The notes: generated from the sequence alone by a model not told the origin. A stretch of 64,000 nucleotides of DNA from Desulfovibrio sp. (GCA_030145055.1 JAQYWK010000001.1:124001-188000); one strand, 5' to 3'; shown: positions 11,097-21,070, counted from the first letter of the stretch. Translations and numbers: made by a program.

Positions 11097-11134
11097 AAGC
11101 ATAGTTTTACGAACAAATCTGTAAAACTATGCTT
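11097..11134 (-). other. Inverted repeat between mreB and mreC
   Basis: Perfect 14-bp arms (11097-11110 and 11121-11134) flank a 10-nt loop. On the minus strand the hairpin is not followed directly by a T-run, but a run of nine T lies about 30 nt further on (near 11055-11063). It may act as a partial terminator or an mRNA-stabilising hairpin that sets mreB above mreCD expression. Confidence 0.6.
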
Positions 11135-11184
11135 CTAGCAAAGAAAAATGCATTCTATGCAAATCCACCGCAAGGCAATAGAAG

Positions 11185-12228
<1,044 letters not shown>

Positions 12229-12458
12229 CTACTGGAAACTCCAAAAAAAATGTGATTCAAATAACGTCGCAACAGACGCATACTATTCCTGTATCGAAAT
12301 ATATTCCTTGGTATTAACTAGCAGAAGATATTACTACAGGCAACATATTAGACCAATTACGACAACCACTCGTCAAAAGGCATAACACACTGTATACACT
12401 AGCATAATCAGTAATTATTTTTAAAAGCAAACAGACTTCCTCATAAAAAGGAGCTTCG

Positions 12459-13433
12459 ATGTATCGTTTTTACGGACTTGCCGCACGACTCAGGCAAAAT
12501 TTCGGTCAGCGGGTTCAGAAAGTGCCTCTTGATTTTGGATTCTCATGTCCTAACCGCGATGGAAAAATATCCACCAAAGGGTGCATATTCTGCAACCCTC
12601 TAGGATCAGGGTCCGGCATGCATTCTCAATCAATGCCAGTTGATCAGCAATGGGATTTCTGGACTAAAAAATTTACACGACTATACAAGGCAAAACTTTT
12701 CCTAGCCTATTTACAATCATACTCCAACACCTATGGAACATTGGAGGAAATTAAGTGTGCGGTCGATAAAATCCGTAATCTTCAGGGATTAGCAGGAATA
12801 TGCATTGGAACCCGTCCTGATTGCATTGATAGTGATAAACTTCAGCTCATTAAAGATTTGAACCTCAAAGAAACATGGATTGAACTTGGTTTGCAAAGCT
12901 CTAATGATGCAACCCTTGTCCGTATCAATAGAGGGCATGATGCAAAATGCTTTGCGGACGCAGTAAAACTGGCGGACTCTTTCGGAATAGAGGTTTGCGT
13001 CCACGTAATAGCGGGCCTCCCCGGTGAAACGAAAGAAGATTTCCTTGCTTCAATCGAATTCATTAATGCGTTACCAATTTCAGGCATTAAATTCCACAAT
13101 CTTTATGTCAGTCACGGCACGCCGCTACAGGAAATGTATGACGCAGGTGAATTCATACCTTTTTCTATGGCGGAGTATCTCGATATGCTCGGAGCAGCAG
13201 TATCTATATTAAGACCCGACATTGTAATTCACAGGCTAAATGCAGACCCTGCACCGGGTGAACTAGTCGCACCAGACTGGATTGAACACAAAAGAAACGT
13301 TCAAAATGGTATTGATATGATGTTCGAAAACAATGACCTATGGCAGGGTTGCGCCAGAGAAGACGCTTCTGATGCGCCACCAAAATGGTATGCACCAAAT
13401 CACATGCCGCCCGGTAGAGAAAGGAAAATATAA
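12459..13433 (+). CDS. TIGR01212-family radical SAM protein (YhcC-like)
   Basis: A 324-residue radical SAM protein. The [4Fe-4S] ligands are C30, C42 and C45 in the atypical spacing C-x11-C-x2-C that marks the YhcC/TIGR01212 subgroup, close to the Elp3 family. Further conserved parts are YLQSYSNTYG (about 89-98), CIGTRPDCI and ELGLQSSNDATL. The substrate is unknown for most members. An AAGGAG ribosome-binding site precedes the ATG. ogt follows after 1 bp, so the two are cotranscribed. Confidence 0.9.
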   Translation: MYRFYGLAARLRQNFGQRVQKVPLDFGFSCPNRDGKISTKGCIFCNPLGSGSGMHSQSMPVDQQWDFWTKKFTRLYKAKLFLAYLQSYSNTYGTLEEIKCAVDKIRNLQGLAGICIGTRPDCIDSDKLQLIKDLNLKETWIELGLQSSNDATLVRINRGHDAKCFADAVKLADSFGIEVCVHVIAGLPGETKEDFLASIEFINALPISGIKFHNLYVSHGTPLQEMYDAGEFIPFSMAEYLDMLGAAVSILRPDIVIHRLNADPAPGELVAPDWIEHKRNVQNGIDMMFENNDLWQGCAREDASDAPPKWYAPNHMPPGRERKI

Positions 13434-13434
13434 C

Positions 13435-13920
13435 ATGTTTCATACAGAGTTTATTGCCGCAGAAGAAATATGCATCCGGCTATTCTGGCAGGATGACAAG
13501 ATCCGCAAAATTAAACTAAACTGGTCAGAAGGCCGTGAATCAGACTCTAAGCTCAGTCCTTATGGGCTTCAGATCCAGAGCGAACTTGTTAAATATGTAC
13601 GCGGTGAAAAAGTTGAATGGCCGGTTCTACCGCTTGATTTTGCACAGCTAACCCCTTTTCGCCAGCAAGTTTTACAAGCCTTAACGAAAGAAATAGCCTG
13701 GGGAGTTGCTACCTCGTATAAAGAACTCAGCACACTTGCAGGGTCGCCTCGCGCTGCCAGAGCAGTAGGAACCACAATGTCTAACAATCCGTTTCCACTA
13801 ATTATCCCATGCCACAGAGTACTTGCGGCTGGAGAAAAGATCGGAGGATTCAGCGGCTCAGGTATTCCAATGAAAGAATATCTTTTAAATCTTGAGAATA
13901 TTTCATTTAAAAACAGTTAG
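13435..13920 (+). CDS. ogt: Methylated-DNA--[protein]-cysteine S-methyltransferase
   Basis: A 161-residue suicide repair protein that removes O6-alkyl groups from guanine. The acceptor motif PCHR has Cys126, followed by VLAAGEKIGGFSGSG. The helix-turn-helix and arginine finger lie in SYKELSTLAGSPRAARAVGTTMSNNP (about 94-119). The ATG at 13435 is preferred over upstream in-frame starts because AAGGA lies upstream and it sits directly after the radical SAM stop codon. It is cotranscribed with that gene. Confidence 0.95.
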   Translation: MFHTEFIAAEEICIRLFWQDDKIRKIKLNWSEGRESDSKLSPYGLQIQSELVKYVRGEKVEWPVLPLDFAQLTPFRQQVLQALTKEIAWGVATSYKELSTLAGSPRAARAVGTTMSNNPFPLIIPCHRVLAAGEKIGGFSGSGIPMKEYLLNLENISFKNS

Positions 13921-13942
13921 ATTTGCCCTTCACAAAGAACAT

Positions 13943-13980
13943 TGAAAGCCCGCTGCAAAGACAATTACAGCGGGCTTTCA
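13943..13980. terminator. Bidirectional terminator between ogt and pstA
   Basis: GC-rich stem of 13 bp (13943-13955 with 13968-13980) ending in A/T-rich flanks, between convergent genes. It can serve both strands. It also shows that the pst transcript ends here with no pstB after pstA. Confidence 0.8.
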
Positions 13981-14007
13981 TGCGAATATGAGAGGAGATG
14001 ATAAAAT

Positions 14008-14958
14008 TTATTTTACCATTTTCTTTTGCATTTTAGCCCTGATATAAATGGCAACCATATTCATACCTAAAACTAAAGAAATAAGTACAAGTGATGTTCC
14101 GTACTGGATGTGCCTTGTCTTTTCAATTTCTGTCCCGGCGGTCGCTAATACATATATATGATAGGGAAGAGCCATAACATCATCAAAAAGTGATGCGGGC
14201 ATTTCAGGCGTAAAGAAAACAGCGGCGGTGAACATAATTGCTGCAGTTTCGCCCGCGGCTCTTGAGAGAGTCAATATAGCACCTGTCATCATACCCGGAA
14301 GAGCTGCGGGAAGAACCACCCTGTAGATGGTCTGCCATTTGGTTGCACCCAGCCCAAGCGATGCTTCGCGGTATGTCTGCGGAACTGAGCGAAGAGCTTC
14401 TTCTGACGCTCCGATAACAAGCGGAAGAGCTAGTGCTCCAAGAGTACAAACCCCCGCGAGAATACTCACGCCCATACCCATGACCGTAACAAAAAGTGAC
14501 AGTCCAAAAAGACCAAACACAACCGAAGGTACTCCGGCAAGATTGTTAATGCCAAGCCTTAGAATTCTTACCAGCTTCGGAGATGTAGCGTATTCATTGA
14601 GATAAATCGCAGTTGCGATGCCCCAAGGCAGAGCAACCATAAGCGCGCCGTAACTAAGAACAATGGTCCCGACAATACAAGGTAAAATTCCGCCTTCAGT
14701 CATCGAATTTCTAGGATTCTCAGTGAGAAATTCCCAGCTCATAGCCGGAAGGCCGTAATAAAGAACAAATCCGCAAATAATCAGCAGAGCCAAACCGTTT
14801 ATTGCAACAGCTCCCTTAAACAGCAAAAAAACTATCTTCTGAATTCTCTCGCGCATTGCGTAGTTACCGGAACCGCTGTGGCCCAAATGTTTACTAGCAT
14901 TACCTTCAACCATAAGCATCGAATCTACCTGTTTTATAGTATCTGCAGAATTACTCAT
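14008..14958 (-). CDS. pstA: Phosphate ABC transporter permease PstA
   Basis: A 316-residue inner-membrane permease with six predicted helices after a short polar N-terminus. The EAA-type cytoplasmic loop that contacts the ATPase reads EALRSVPQTYREASLGLGATKWQTI (about 190-215). The ATG at 14958 has GGAG eight bases upstream. An earlier in-frame GTG overlapping the pstC stop codon has no ribosome-binding site. It pairs with PstC to import phosphate delivered by PstS. The ATPase gene pstB and phoU do not follow. Confidence 0.94.
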   Translation of the reverse strand: MSNSADTIKQVDSMLMVEGNASKHLGHSGSGNYAMRERIQKIVFLLFKGAVAINGLALLIICGFVLYYGLPAMSWEFLTENPRNSMTEGGILPCIVGTIVLSYGALMVALPWGIATAIYLNEYATSPKLVRILRLGINNLAGVPSVVFGLFGLSLFVTVMGMGVSILAGVCTLGALALPLVIGASEEALRSVPQTYREASLGLGATKWQTIYRVVLPAALPGMMTGAILTLSRAAGETAAIMFTAAVFFTPEMPASLFDDVMALPYHIYVLATAGTEIEKTRHIQYGTSLVLISLVLGMNMVAIYIRAKMQKKMVK

Positions 14959-14996
14959 TATTCGCTCCGTTCCCTTTATTTTATTAACGTCTCTCA

Positions 14997-16361
14997 CTAC
15001 AGAGTTGCCGAACCGACTTGCTTATACTTATGAGAGACATGGTCAGCGATCAAGTTGAACACCATGGTGAATAAAAACAGCACCATACCAATGGCAAACA
15101 GTGCGTGGTAATGTTCACTATGAAACGGAGCTTCACCCATTTCCGCTGCAATCGAAGCTGGCATAGGTCTTACAGGATCGAAAATAGAACCCGGCAGCAT
15201 TCCCGCGCCACCCGCTACCATCAAAACGACCATCGTTTCACCAATGGAACGAGCCATTCCGAGAATAATTCCTGTTGATATGCCAGACAATGAGGCCGGA
15301 ACCATAACTTTATAAATGGACTGCCAGTGTGTTGCACCGAGGGCGAGTGACGCTTCTTTAAGCTCAGTTGGAACCGAATAAAGAGCGTCCTCTGAAATAC
15401 TTGTAATTGTTGGAACAGCCATGAAAGCCAGCATTACAGAAGCGTTAAAAAGATTTAAGCCCACCGCGATATCAAATGTGTCCTGTAGAAAAGGAGCTAC
15501 AACGACCATTCCGAAAAAACCGATAACAACAGAAGGTAAAGCGGCCAGCATTTCAACTGCGGGCTTCACAATGTCGCGAACTTTAGTAGGTGCAATTTCA
15601 GCAAGATAAATCGCGGTCATTACGCCGAGCGGAATGGCGATGAGGGATGATAATAATGTGACCGCGCCAGACCCTACAATCAAAGGCCAGATACCTAGAG
15701 CAGGCGGCTCATCAGTTGGGTACCATTCAAACCCGAAAATGAAATCTTTCACGGATACGAACTTAAACACTGGCATTCCTTCAACAAATAAGAACAGCAT
15801 GATGGAAAATAAAACCAATATGGAAGTGAATGCTGTTACAAGGAAAAATGAATGGATCAACCGTTCAGTCGAGCGCCGACCTAGATTTAATGCTTTCAGA
15901 ATTAAGATTATGGCCCCGCCAAGTCCAAGTATAACACTAAAAATATACCAACCGCTGGATCTTGATCCAATCATATTATGAACACTTTCGCTCACTGCCG
16001 CTAAAAGTGGACTGCTATCCTTAGCTTTGCTTTTGCTCATCACGTCTCTATCCGTGCGAACGTATGCATAAATGTCGTTCAGGTTATCAGTAAGCCCCTT
16101 AACCTTGGACTCTTTCTCAGCCTGTGAAAGTTTAGATTCACTGACGTCTTCAGCTATTTCATGAGCTGAAAGCATCATAACTTTCTTTAGCGCTCCGACC
16201 ACACTCATGGAGTAATCGCCCCTTTGCGCGACTTTATCAGTGGCAGAAATAAAGATCTGTTCAGCTTCGGTTAACCCTGAAAGTTTGTAACCGTAACCCC
16301 CGCTGGCAATCGCAAGGATTATTAATAAAACACAGATGTTTCGAGACGTAATCACGAGCAT
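14997..16361 (-). CDS. pstC: Phosphate ABC transporter permease PstC, N-terminally extended
   Basis: A 454-residue permease, about 130 residues longer than the usual 300-320. The C-terminal ~290 residues are ordinary PstC, with the EAA loop EDALYSVPTELKEASLALGATHWQSI and the GMARSIGETM segment. The extension has a membrane helix (about 7-24), a charged region (about 25-135) that should be periplasmic, and a second helix (about 137-158). It may add a sensing or docking surface. It lies between pstS and pstA. Confidence 0.93.
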   Translation of the reverse strand: MLVITSRNICVLLIILAIASGGYGYKLSGLTEAEQIFISATDKVAQRGDYSMSVVGALKKVMMLSAHEIAEDVSESKLSQAEKESKVKGLTDNLNDIYAYVRTDRDVMSKSKAKDSSPLLAAVSESVHNMIGSRSSGWYIFSVILGLGGAIILILKALNLGRRSTERLIHSFFLVTAFTSILVLFSIMLFLFVEGMPVFKFVSVKDFIFGFEWYPTDEPPALGIWPLIVGSGAVTLLSSLIAIPLGVMTAIYLAEIAPTKVRDIVKPAVEMLAALPSVVIGFFGMVVVAPFLQDTFDIAVGLNLFNASVMLAFMAVPTITSISEDALYSVPTELKEASLALGATHWQSIYKVMVPASLSGISTGIILGMARSIGETMVVLMVAGGAGMLPGSIFDPVRPMPASIAAEMGEAPFHSEHYHALFAIGMVLFLFTMVFNLIADHVSHKYKQVGSATL

Positions 16362-16422
16362 TCCCCTGATATAAAGAAAATTAGTAACGCAATTTCAATT
16401 CACTATTAACATTTAGGCGGAG

Positions 16423-16456
16423 AAATCTTCGGGAGGAATGAACCTCCCGAAGATTT
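16423..16456 (-). other. Intergenic hairpin between pstS and pstC
   Basis: A perfect 14-bp stem (16423-16436 and 16443-16456) with a 6-nt loop, placed about 30 bp after the pstS stop codon. No T-run follows on the minus strand. Such hairpins commonly protect the upstream mRNA so that the binding protein is made in excess over the permeases. Confidence 0.75.
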
Positions 16457-16487
16457 GTAATTAGGACTTATCGAGTATCAATTTGTA

Positions 16488-17309
16488 CTATTTTACTGGA
16501 ATGAAACCAGTGTCAGCGGCAAGCTGCTGACCTGCGGGGCTCATCATGTAGTCGATAAGAGCTTTAGCTTCGCCAGTAGGTTCGCCCGGTGTGTAGATAT
16601 TAAGACCACGGGATATTGGGTAAGATTTGTCTTTTGCGGTCGCGATGGTTGCGGAAACACCCTGAACTTCGAGACCTTTCAGCTCTTTATTGAGGTATGC
16701 AAGACCGACATAACCGATTGCTTTTTTGTTTTTAGAAACAGCCTGTGCAACAGCACCGTTGGAAGCCTGTAAAAGTGCCCCCGGAAATACACGGTGTTTT
16801 TTGCCGTCTTTCTTCATGACTTTGCTCTTCCAGCAATCGTAGGTTCCAGAAGAAGTGTCGCGAGATATTACAACGATCTGAGAGTCTTCGCCGCCAACTT
16901 CTTTCCAGTTTTTAATTTTGCCAGTGTAAATCCCGAAGAGCTGATCTTTACTGAGACCTGAAACAGGATTGTTCGGGTTAACAACAGGGACGATACAATC
17001 GAGAGCAACAATGAACTGGGCCGGTACGCGTCCATTTTCTGTCGCTTTCTGAATTTCAGCTGATTTCATGTCGCGTGACATCATTGCGATATCAGTAGTG
17101 CCATCGATTAGAGCTTTTGCACCGTTACTTGATCCGCCACCTGAAATAGAAATTGAAGTTGATGGATTGGCTGCCATGAATGTTTCTGCGGCTTTCTGCA
17201 TCAATGGAAGAACAGTTGTTGAACCTTTAACTTGTACTGACCCAGCGAACGCTGATCCTGTAACCGCCATGACCATAATAGTAACTAAAGCGATAATTCT
17301 AGATTTCAT
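16488..17309 (-). CDS. pstS: Phosphate-binding protein PstS
   Basis: A 273-residue periplasmic solute-binding protein. A Sec signal peptide (about 1-22, AFAG cleavage region) is followed by the PstS-like core. The phosphate-binding segments are GSTTVLPLMQKAAE (about 30-43), GGGSSNGAKALIDGTTDIAMMSR and SRDTSSGTYDCW. It is the first gene of the pst operon, behind a candidate Pho box, and is probably induced by phosphate starvation. Confidence 0.96.
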   Translation of the reverse strand: MKSRIIALVTIMVMAVTGSAFAGSVQVKGSTTVLPLMQKAAETFMAANPSTSISISGGGSSNGAKALIDGTTDIAMMSRDMKSAEIQKATENGRVPAQFIVALDCIVPVVNPNNPVSGLSKDQLFGIYTGKIKNWKEVGGEDSQIVVISRDTSSGTYDCWKSKVMKKDGKKHRVFPGALLQASNGAVAQAVSKNKKAIGYVGLAYLNKELKGLEVQGVSATIATAKDKSYPISRGLNIYTPGEPTGEAKALIDYMMSPAGQQLAADTGFIPVK

Positions 17310-17397
17310 TTTCTTTTCTCCAAATTTAATTTTTATTCAGACACCAATTCACCAAGTCGTTTTCTTTTGTCGTTGAAGAAGGGTCTATACGAGCTTG

Positions 17398-17441
17398 GTT
17401 ACAAACCTGTTACGGCCAAGAAAAAGCTGCGTTACATAACA
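17398..17441 (-). promoter_or_regulatory. Candidate Pho box upstream of pstS
   Basis: GTTAC occurs at 17398, 17409 and 17431 on the plus strand, so its complement GTAAC is spaced 11 and 22 bp apart on the minus strand. Spacing in 11-bp units is the layout of PhoB boxes. The position about 90-130 bp upstream of pstS and the pst context support this. The hexamer differs somewhat from the enterobacterial CTGTCAT consensus. Confidence 0.55.
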
Positions 17442-17500
17442 CTGGCATATTCATTGCTTCACACTATCCAATAATATTAAATTTAGACGGAGATATTTCT

Positions 17501-18853
17501 GTGAAGCGAAAGTATGCTATAATCGGCGCGGGTCCAACGGGACTTGGAGCTGCTAGACGACTGATGGAACTAGGCGAAAAAGACTTTATTGTGCTGGAAA
17601 AAAATTCCTATGCAGGTGGACTTGCGTCAAGTTTTACCGACGAAAAAGGGTTCACATGGGACATTGGCGGGCATGTTGTCTTTTCCCATTACGATTATTA
17701 TGACGATCTTCTCACTGAAATTCTTTTGGACGAATATCTGGAACACCTTCGTGAATCGTGGGTGCGGTCCGTAAAATCATGGGTCCCATACCCTTTCCAG
17801 AATAATATAAGACACTTGCCCAACCAAGTTAAATGGGAATGTGTGCGCGGACTTCTCCCCGGCGTTCGCTCTGAAAACAGTCCTGCGAACTTTTACGAAT
17901 GGATAAACAATACCTTCGGCGCGGGAATCGCAAAATATTTCATGCTCCCATATAACTATAAAGTATGGGCTACTTACCCTGAAATGATGTCATTTTCGTG
18001 GATTGGTGAACGTGTAAGCGTCATCGACCTTAAGACAGTGATCAAAAATATCATTCTCGAGCAAGATCAACTATCTTGGGGGCCTAACAATAAGTTTAGA
18101 TTCCCTCTTAAAGGCGGAACGGGTTCTATATATAAGAAGCTGGCCGAAACGATCAGCAGTAATATTTTATACAACACTTCCGTTTCATCCATCGACCATA
18201 AGAATAAAATTCTCACTGATACCGACGGTAACACTTATGAATATGAATATTTGCTATCTACTGCACCTGTAGATATTTTAGTCAAAAAATGGCTAGATAA
18301 ACCGTCTGAGGATCTCGTCAACGCTGCCAATATACTCAAACATAACAGCGTAATAGTGGCAGGTATTGGCTTATCAACATCAAAAGAAGATTCCCGTTGC
18401 TGGATGTACTTTCCTGATGATGATAGCCCATTTTACCGTGTGACAAACTTTCACAACTACTCGCCTAACAATACGCCTGTTCCGGGCGAAGGTCGCGCGC
18501 TTATGTGTGAAGTTTCATATTCTAATCATAAAAAGATTGATCATGATCAGGTGCTTAATGATGTTGAAGATGGCCTTGTAAACACTACCATGATCACTGA
18601 AAAAGATAGAAAAGATATAATTTCCCGATGGTCAATAAATGTTGATTACGGTTACCCTATCCCTTGCCTGCAACGCGATGAAGCGTTACAAATTCTACAA
18701 CCTGCTCTTGAATCCATGAATATATTCTCCAGAGGCCGTTTCGGAGGCTGGAAATATGAAGTTTCAAACATGGACCATTCGGTAATGCAGGGCGTAGAAT
18801 GGGCTGAAAGAATGATAAACGGTAAGCCCGAAACCACATACAGGATTAGTTAA
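17501..18853 (+). CDS. UDP-galactopyranose mutase-like FAD-dependent protein
   Basis: A 450-residue flavoprotein. The N-terminal dinucleotide-binding motif is AIIGAGPTGLGAARRL (about 6-21), followed by LEKNSYAGGLASSF and DIGGHVVFSHYDYY, typical of UDP-galactopyranose mutase and related protoporphyrinogen/amine oxidase-fold enzymes. The C-terminal FAD block contains RGRFGGWKYE..NMDHSVMQG. It may interconvert a sugar nucleotide for surface glycans, but substrate cannot be assigned. Start is GTG with ACGGAG about 8 nt upstream. An M24 peptidase follows after 4 bp. Confidence 0.75.
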   Translation: MKRKYAIIGAGPTGLGAARRLMELGEKDFIVLEKNSYAGGLASSFTDEKGFTWDIGGHVVFSHYDYYDDLLTEILLDEYLEHLRESWVRSVKSWVPYPFQNNIRHLPNQVKWECVRGLLPGVRSENSPANFYEWINNTFGAGIAKYFMLPYNYKVWATYPEMMSFSWIGERVSVIDLKTVIKNIILEQDQLSWGPNNKFRFPLKGGTGSIYKKLAETISSNILYNTSVSSIDHKNKILTDTDGNTYEYEYLLSTAPVDILVKKWLDKPSEDLVNAANILKHNSVIVAGIGLSTSKEDSRCWMYFPDDDSPFYRVTNFHNYSPNNTPVPGEGRALMCEVSYSNHKKIDHDQVLNDVEDGLVNTTMITEKDRKDIISRWSINVDYGYPIPCLQRDEALQILQPALESMNIFSRGRFGGWKYEVSNMDHSVMQGVEWAERMINGKPETTYRIS

Positions 18854-18857
18854 TCAC

Positions 18858-19934
18858 ATGACCATATCTGCCGCCACTTTCGAACAAAGGCGGGAAAGAG
18901 TCCGTAAATGTCTTAATGACCGTGGACTCCCTCCTCTATTGGTAAATTTTGCTGCCAACCGCTATTATCTCAGTGGGTTTGAGCTTCACGATCCGCAATG
19001 CAATGAAACAGCTGGCTGGGTTATCATTTGCCCTGATGGAAAAGATTTCCTTCTTACAGATCCCAGATACTTAGATGCTGCACGCAGATTATGGAACGAA
19101 GAAGATATATTTATCTATTCAGGCCGTAAGTTTGATGCACTCAAAGACTTTTTCAAGTCCAATTCTATTTCTGCGCTGGCCTACGACCCGAAGTCTGTAA
19201 ATATTTTCGAGCACGAAAAACTAACTGAACTTTGCGAACTTAAGCCCGTATCCGGTTTGGTCGAAGATCTTAGGCTCATTAAAGATGCTGATGAAATTGC
19301 GTTGATGGAAACATCCTGCGCTCTTAATCATAAAGTATATGAGCTGATAGAGCCCAAACTTCAAGAAGGCCGCACCGAAGCTGAAATTTCATGGGAACTT
19401 GAACAGCTTTTCCGCAACAACGGCGCAACAGAACTATCATTTCCTTCCATAGTTGGGGTCGGCCCTAATGCAGCACTACCCCATGCAATTCCTGGCGAAA
19501 CAAAACTTCGCGAAGGTGAGCTTGTTCTCATCGACATGGGTTGCAGGCTTGGCGACTACTGCTCAGACCAAACCAGAACGTTTTATATTGGCGACAATCC
19601 TTCGGATCGCTTTTTGACTGTACGCGATCAAGTTCAGGAAGCACAAATGGCTGCAATCAAAGTATTGCGCCCCGGACTTCCAATTAAGCACGCATACCAC
19701 ACTGCAAAAGCGGTCTTCGAAAAGTATGGTGTTGAAAAGTATTTCACCCACTCTCTAGGACATGGGATCGGGCTTGAAACACACGAACAGCCAAGTGTCA
19801 GTCCCATTGCAAAGGGAGAACTGAAACCGGGTATGGTTATAACTATTGAGCCTGGACTATACTACCCTGAATGGGGTGGGATTCGCTGGGAACACATGGT
19901 TCTTATCACCGAAGATGGCTATAAAATAATGTAA
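18858..19934 (+). CDS. M24-family Xaa-Pro peptidase
   Basis: A 358-residue creatinase-like metallopeptidase. The N-terminal creatinase domain (about 1-130) precedes the pita-bread domain. Metal ligands are seen in DMGCRLGDYCSDQTRTFYIG (two Asp), HSLGHGIGLETHEQP (His), TIEPGLYYPEWGGIRWEHM (Glu) and the final Glu near residue 350. It probably cleaves X-Pro dipeptides or N-terminal X-Pro bonds in the cytoplasm. Cotranscribed with the flavoprotein upstream and followed by a terminator. PepP and PepQ types cannot be told apart with certainty. Confidence 0.9.
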   Translation: MTISAATFEQRRERVRKCLNDRGLPPLLVNFAANRYYLSGFELHDPQCNETAGWVIICPDGKDFLLTDPRYLDAARRLWNEEDIFIYSGRKFDALKDFFKSNSISALAYDPKSVNIFEHEKLTELCELKPVSGLVEDLRLIKDADEIALMETSCALNHKVYELIEPKLQEGRTEAEISWELEQLFRNNGATELSFPSIVGVGPNAALPHAIPGETKLREGELVLIDMGCRLGDYCSDQTRTFYIGDNPSDRFLTVRDQVQEAQMAAIKVLRPGLPIKHAYHTAKAVFEKYGVEKYFTHSLGHGIGLETHEQPSVSPIAKGELKPGMVITIEPGLYYPEWGGIRWEHMVLITEDGYKIM

Positions 19935-19938
19935 TTTC

Positions 19939-19965
19939 AGCAGGGTTCTCCGGAACCCTGCTTTT
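19939..19965 (+). terminator. Intrinsic terminator after the M24 peptidase
   Basis: Stem of 10 bp (19939-19948 and 19953-19962) with a TCCG tetraloop, followed by TTT, starting five bases after the stop codon. Confidence 0.85.
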
Positions 19966-20007
19966 GATACAAGCCCTAAACCTTATAATACTCCTTACGA
20001 TTAAAAT

Positions 20008-20289
20008 ATGGCCCGTAAAAAAAGAAAACCACGCCCGCGCCCACTACCAGCACCACCTAGATTTTCTAGCCGCATTTATGTCCAAATTGCGCCGGCGGAC
20101 ATTGCTATTTTCAGATTCCTGCTTGAAGCAATGGACAACCTTTCCATGTTTACCGTCGCGGACAGATTCAAGGGAGTGCTGATGCTACGCTACAGCCCTC
20201 ATCAGGAACGTGAATTCAACGAATTCATGGACTCCATTAAGGATGAAATAGATATCACATTCATCCCAAATCCTTCCACGACAGCTTGA
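20008..20289 (+). CDS. Small conserved protein, DUF4911-like
   Basis: A 93-residue protein with a basic, proline-rich N-terminus (ARKKRKPRPRPLPAPPR) and a compact alpha/beta core (about 20-90) with RIYVQIAPADIAIFRFLLEA and FKGVLMLRYSPHQEREF. It resembles the DUF4911 family of small proteins. That is from memory of the pattern, not from a search. Function unknown. It stands alone after a terminator, before the TetR gene, and has no clear ribosome-binding site. Confidence 0.6.
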   Translation: MARKKRKPRPRPLPAPPRFSSRIYVQIAPADIAIFRFLLEAMDNLSMFTVADRFKGVLMLRYSPHQEREFNEFMDSIKDEIDITFIPNPSTTA

Positions 20290-20341
20290 TTTAAACTCAC
20301 TTATTTAAGCCTATCAACACCTGAAACTCTTCTTTAGTCAA

Positions 20342-20388
20342 AATATGAATTATATTTCATATTAGTTGACTATATGAATATGAATTAT
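20342..20388 (+). promoter_or_regulatory. Probable operator of the TetR regulator (palindrome plus repeat)
   Basis: A 22-bp palindrome with perfect 8-bp arms AATATGAA/TTCATATT (20342-20363) is followed 35 bp downstream by a second copy of its left part, AATATGAATTAT (20377-20388). TTGACT (20366-20371), a possible -35 box, lies between them. Placement within 120 bp of the tetR start suggests autoregulation. Confidence 0.55.
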
Positions 20389-20455
20389 TATTCGTTTAAA
20401 TAATAGATTTTCAGATCATGTTCATAAAAGTTGCACGACTAACGGAGAATCCCCA

Positions 20456-21070
20456 ATGGCTAGAGATCCAATTCAAAGACGAAGTAAAGAAAAGAAACGT
20501 AAAATCATTGTTGCCGGCATGAAACTATTCTCAGAAAAAGGATTTCATAAAACGGGTATAGTTGAAATTGCAGAAGAGGCAGGAGTCTCGGTTGGATCTT
20601 TCTATGGGTACTTTCTAGATAAGAAAGATTTACTAATCCAAGTATCGCAAGCATACGGCAGTAACATTATAAGGGGGATTTATGGAAGAATCACAGAAGA
20701 AGCTCCGTTATCAGGTTCAAGTCATGAAATTGTAAAATATATAGTGGATTCAGCAAGACAAGCGCATACGCTTTCTACAGAATTACATAGAGAAATGCTG
20801 GCTCTCAAAAACAGAGAGCCGGAAATGGCAAAACTAGATAAAAGCATCACATGCTCGTTTCAGACAGGAGTTGAATCAATTCTTGAGAACTGTCGAGACA
20901 GAATAAAAATACAAGATATAAGGATTGCATCAAAGCTAGTAACAGGGGCCATTGAAGAGACAATGCACAGCTGTTTTTTAGAACATTCGGAAGAACCTAA
21001 GGACAGGATATTTGAAGAATTAATTGAGATGTGTACGGGATATCTATTTAAGCCCACTGAACTTAATTAG
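20456..21070 (+). CDS. TetR/AcrR-family transcriptional regulator
   Basis: A 204-residue regulator. The N-terminal helix-turn-helix is typical of TetR: GMKLFSEKGFHKTGIVEIAEEAGVSVGSFYGYF (about 21-53). The rest is a helical ligand-binding domain. Start ATG with CGGAG about 8 nt before it. The 3' end overlaps the convergent solute-binding protein gene by 8 bp. No efflux pump or enzyme is adjacent, so the ligand is unknown. Likely autoregulated through the palindromes upstream. Confidence 0.9.
   Translation: MARDPIQRRSKEKKRKIIVAGMKLFSEKGFHKTGIVEIAEEAGVSVGSFYGYFLDKKDLLIQVSQAYGSNIIRGIYGRITEEAPLSGSSHEIVKYIVDSARQAHTLSTELHREMLALKNREPEMAKLDKSITCSFQTGVESILENCRDRIKIQDIRIASKLVTGAIEETMHSCFLEHSEEPKDRIFEELIEMCTGYLFKPTELN

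Noticed and set aside
14995-14997. GTG start for pstA overlapping the pstC stop codon (TAGTG)
   Set aside because: No Shine-Dalgarno sequence. The ATG at 14958 with GGAG and the usual family length is better.
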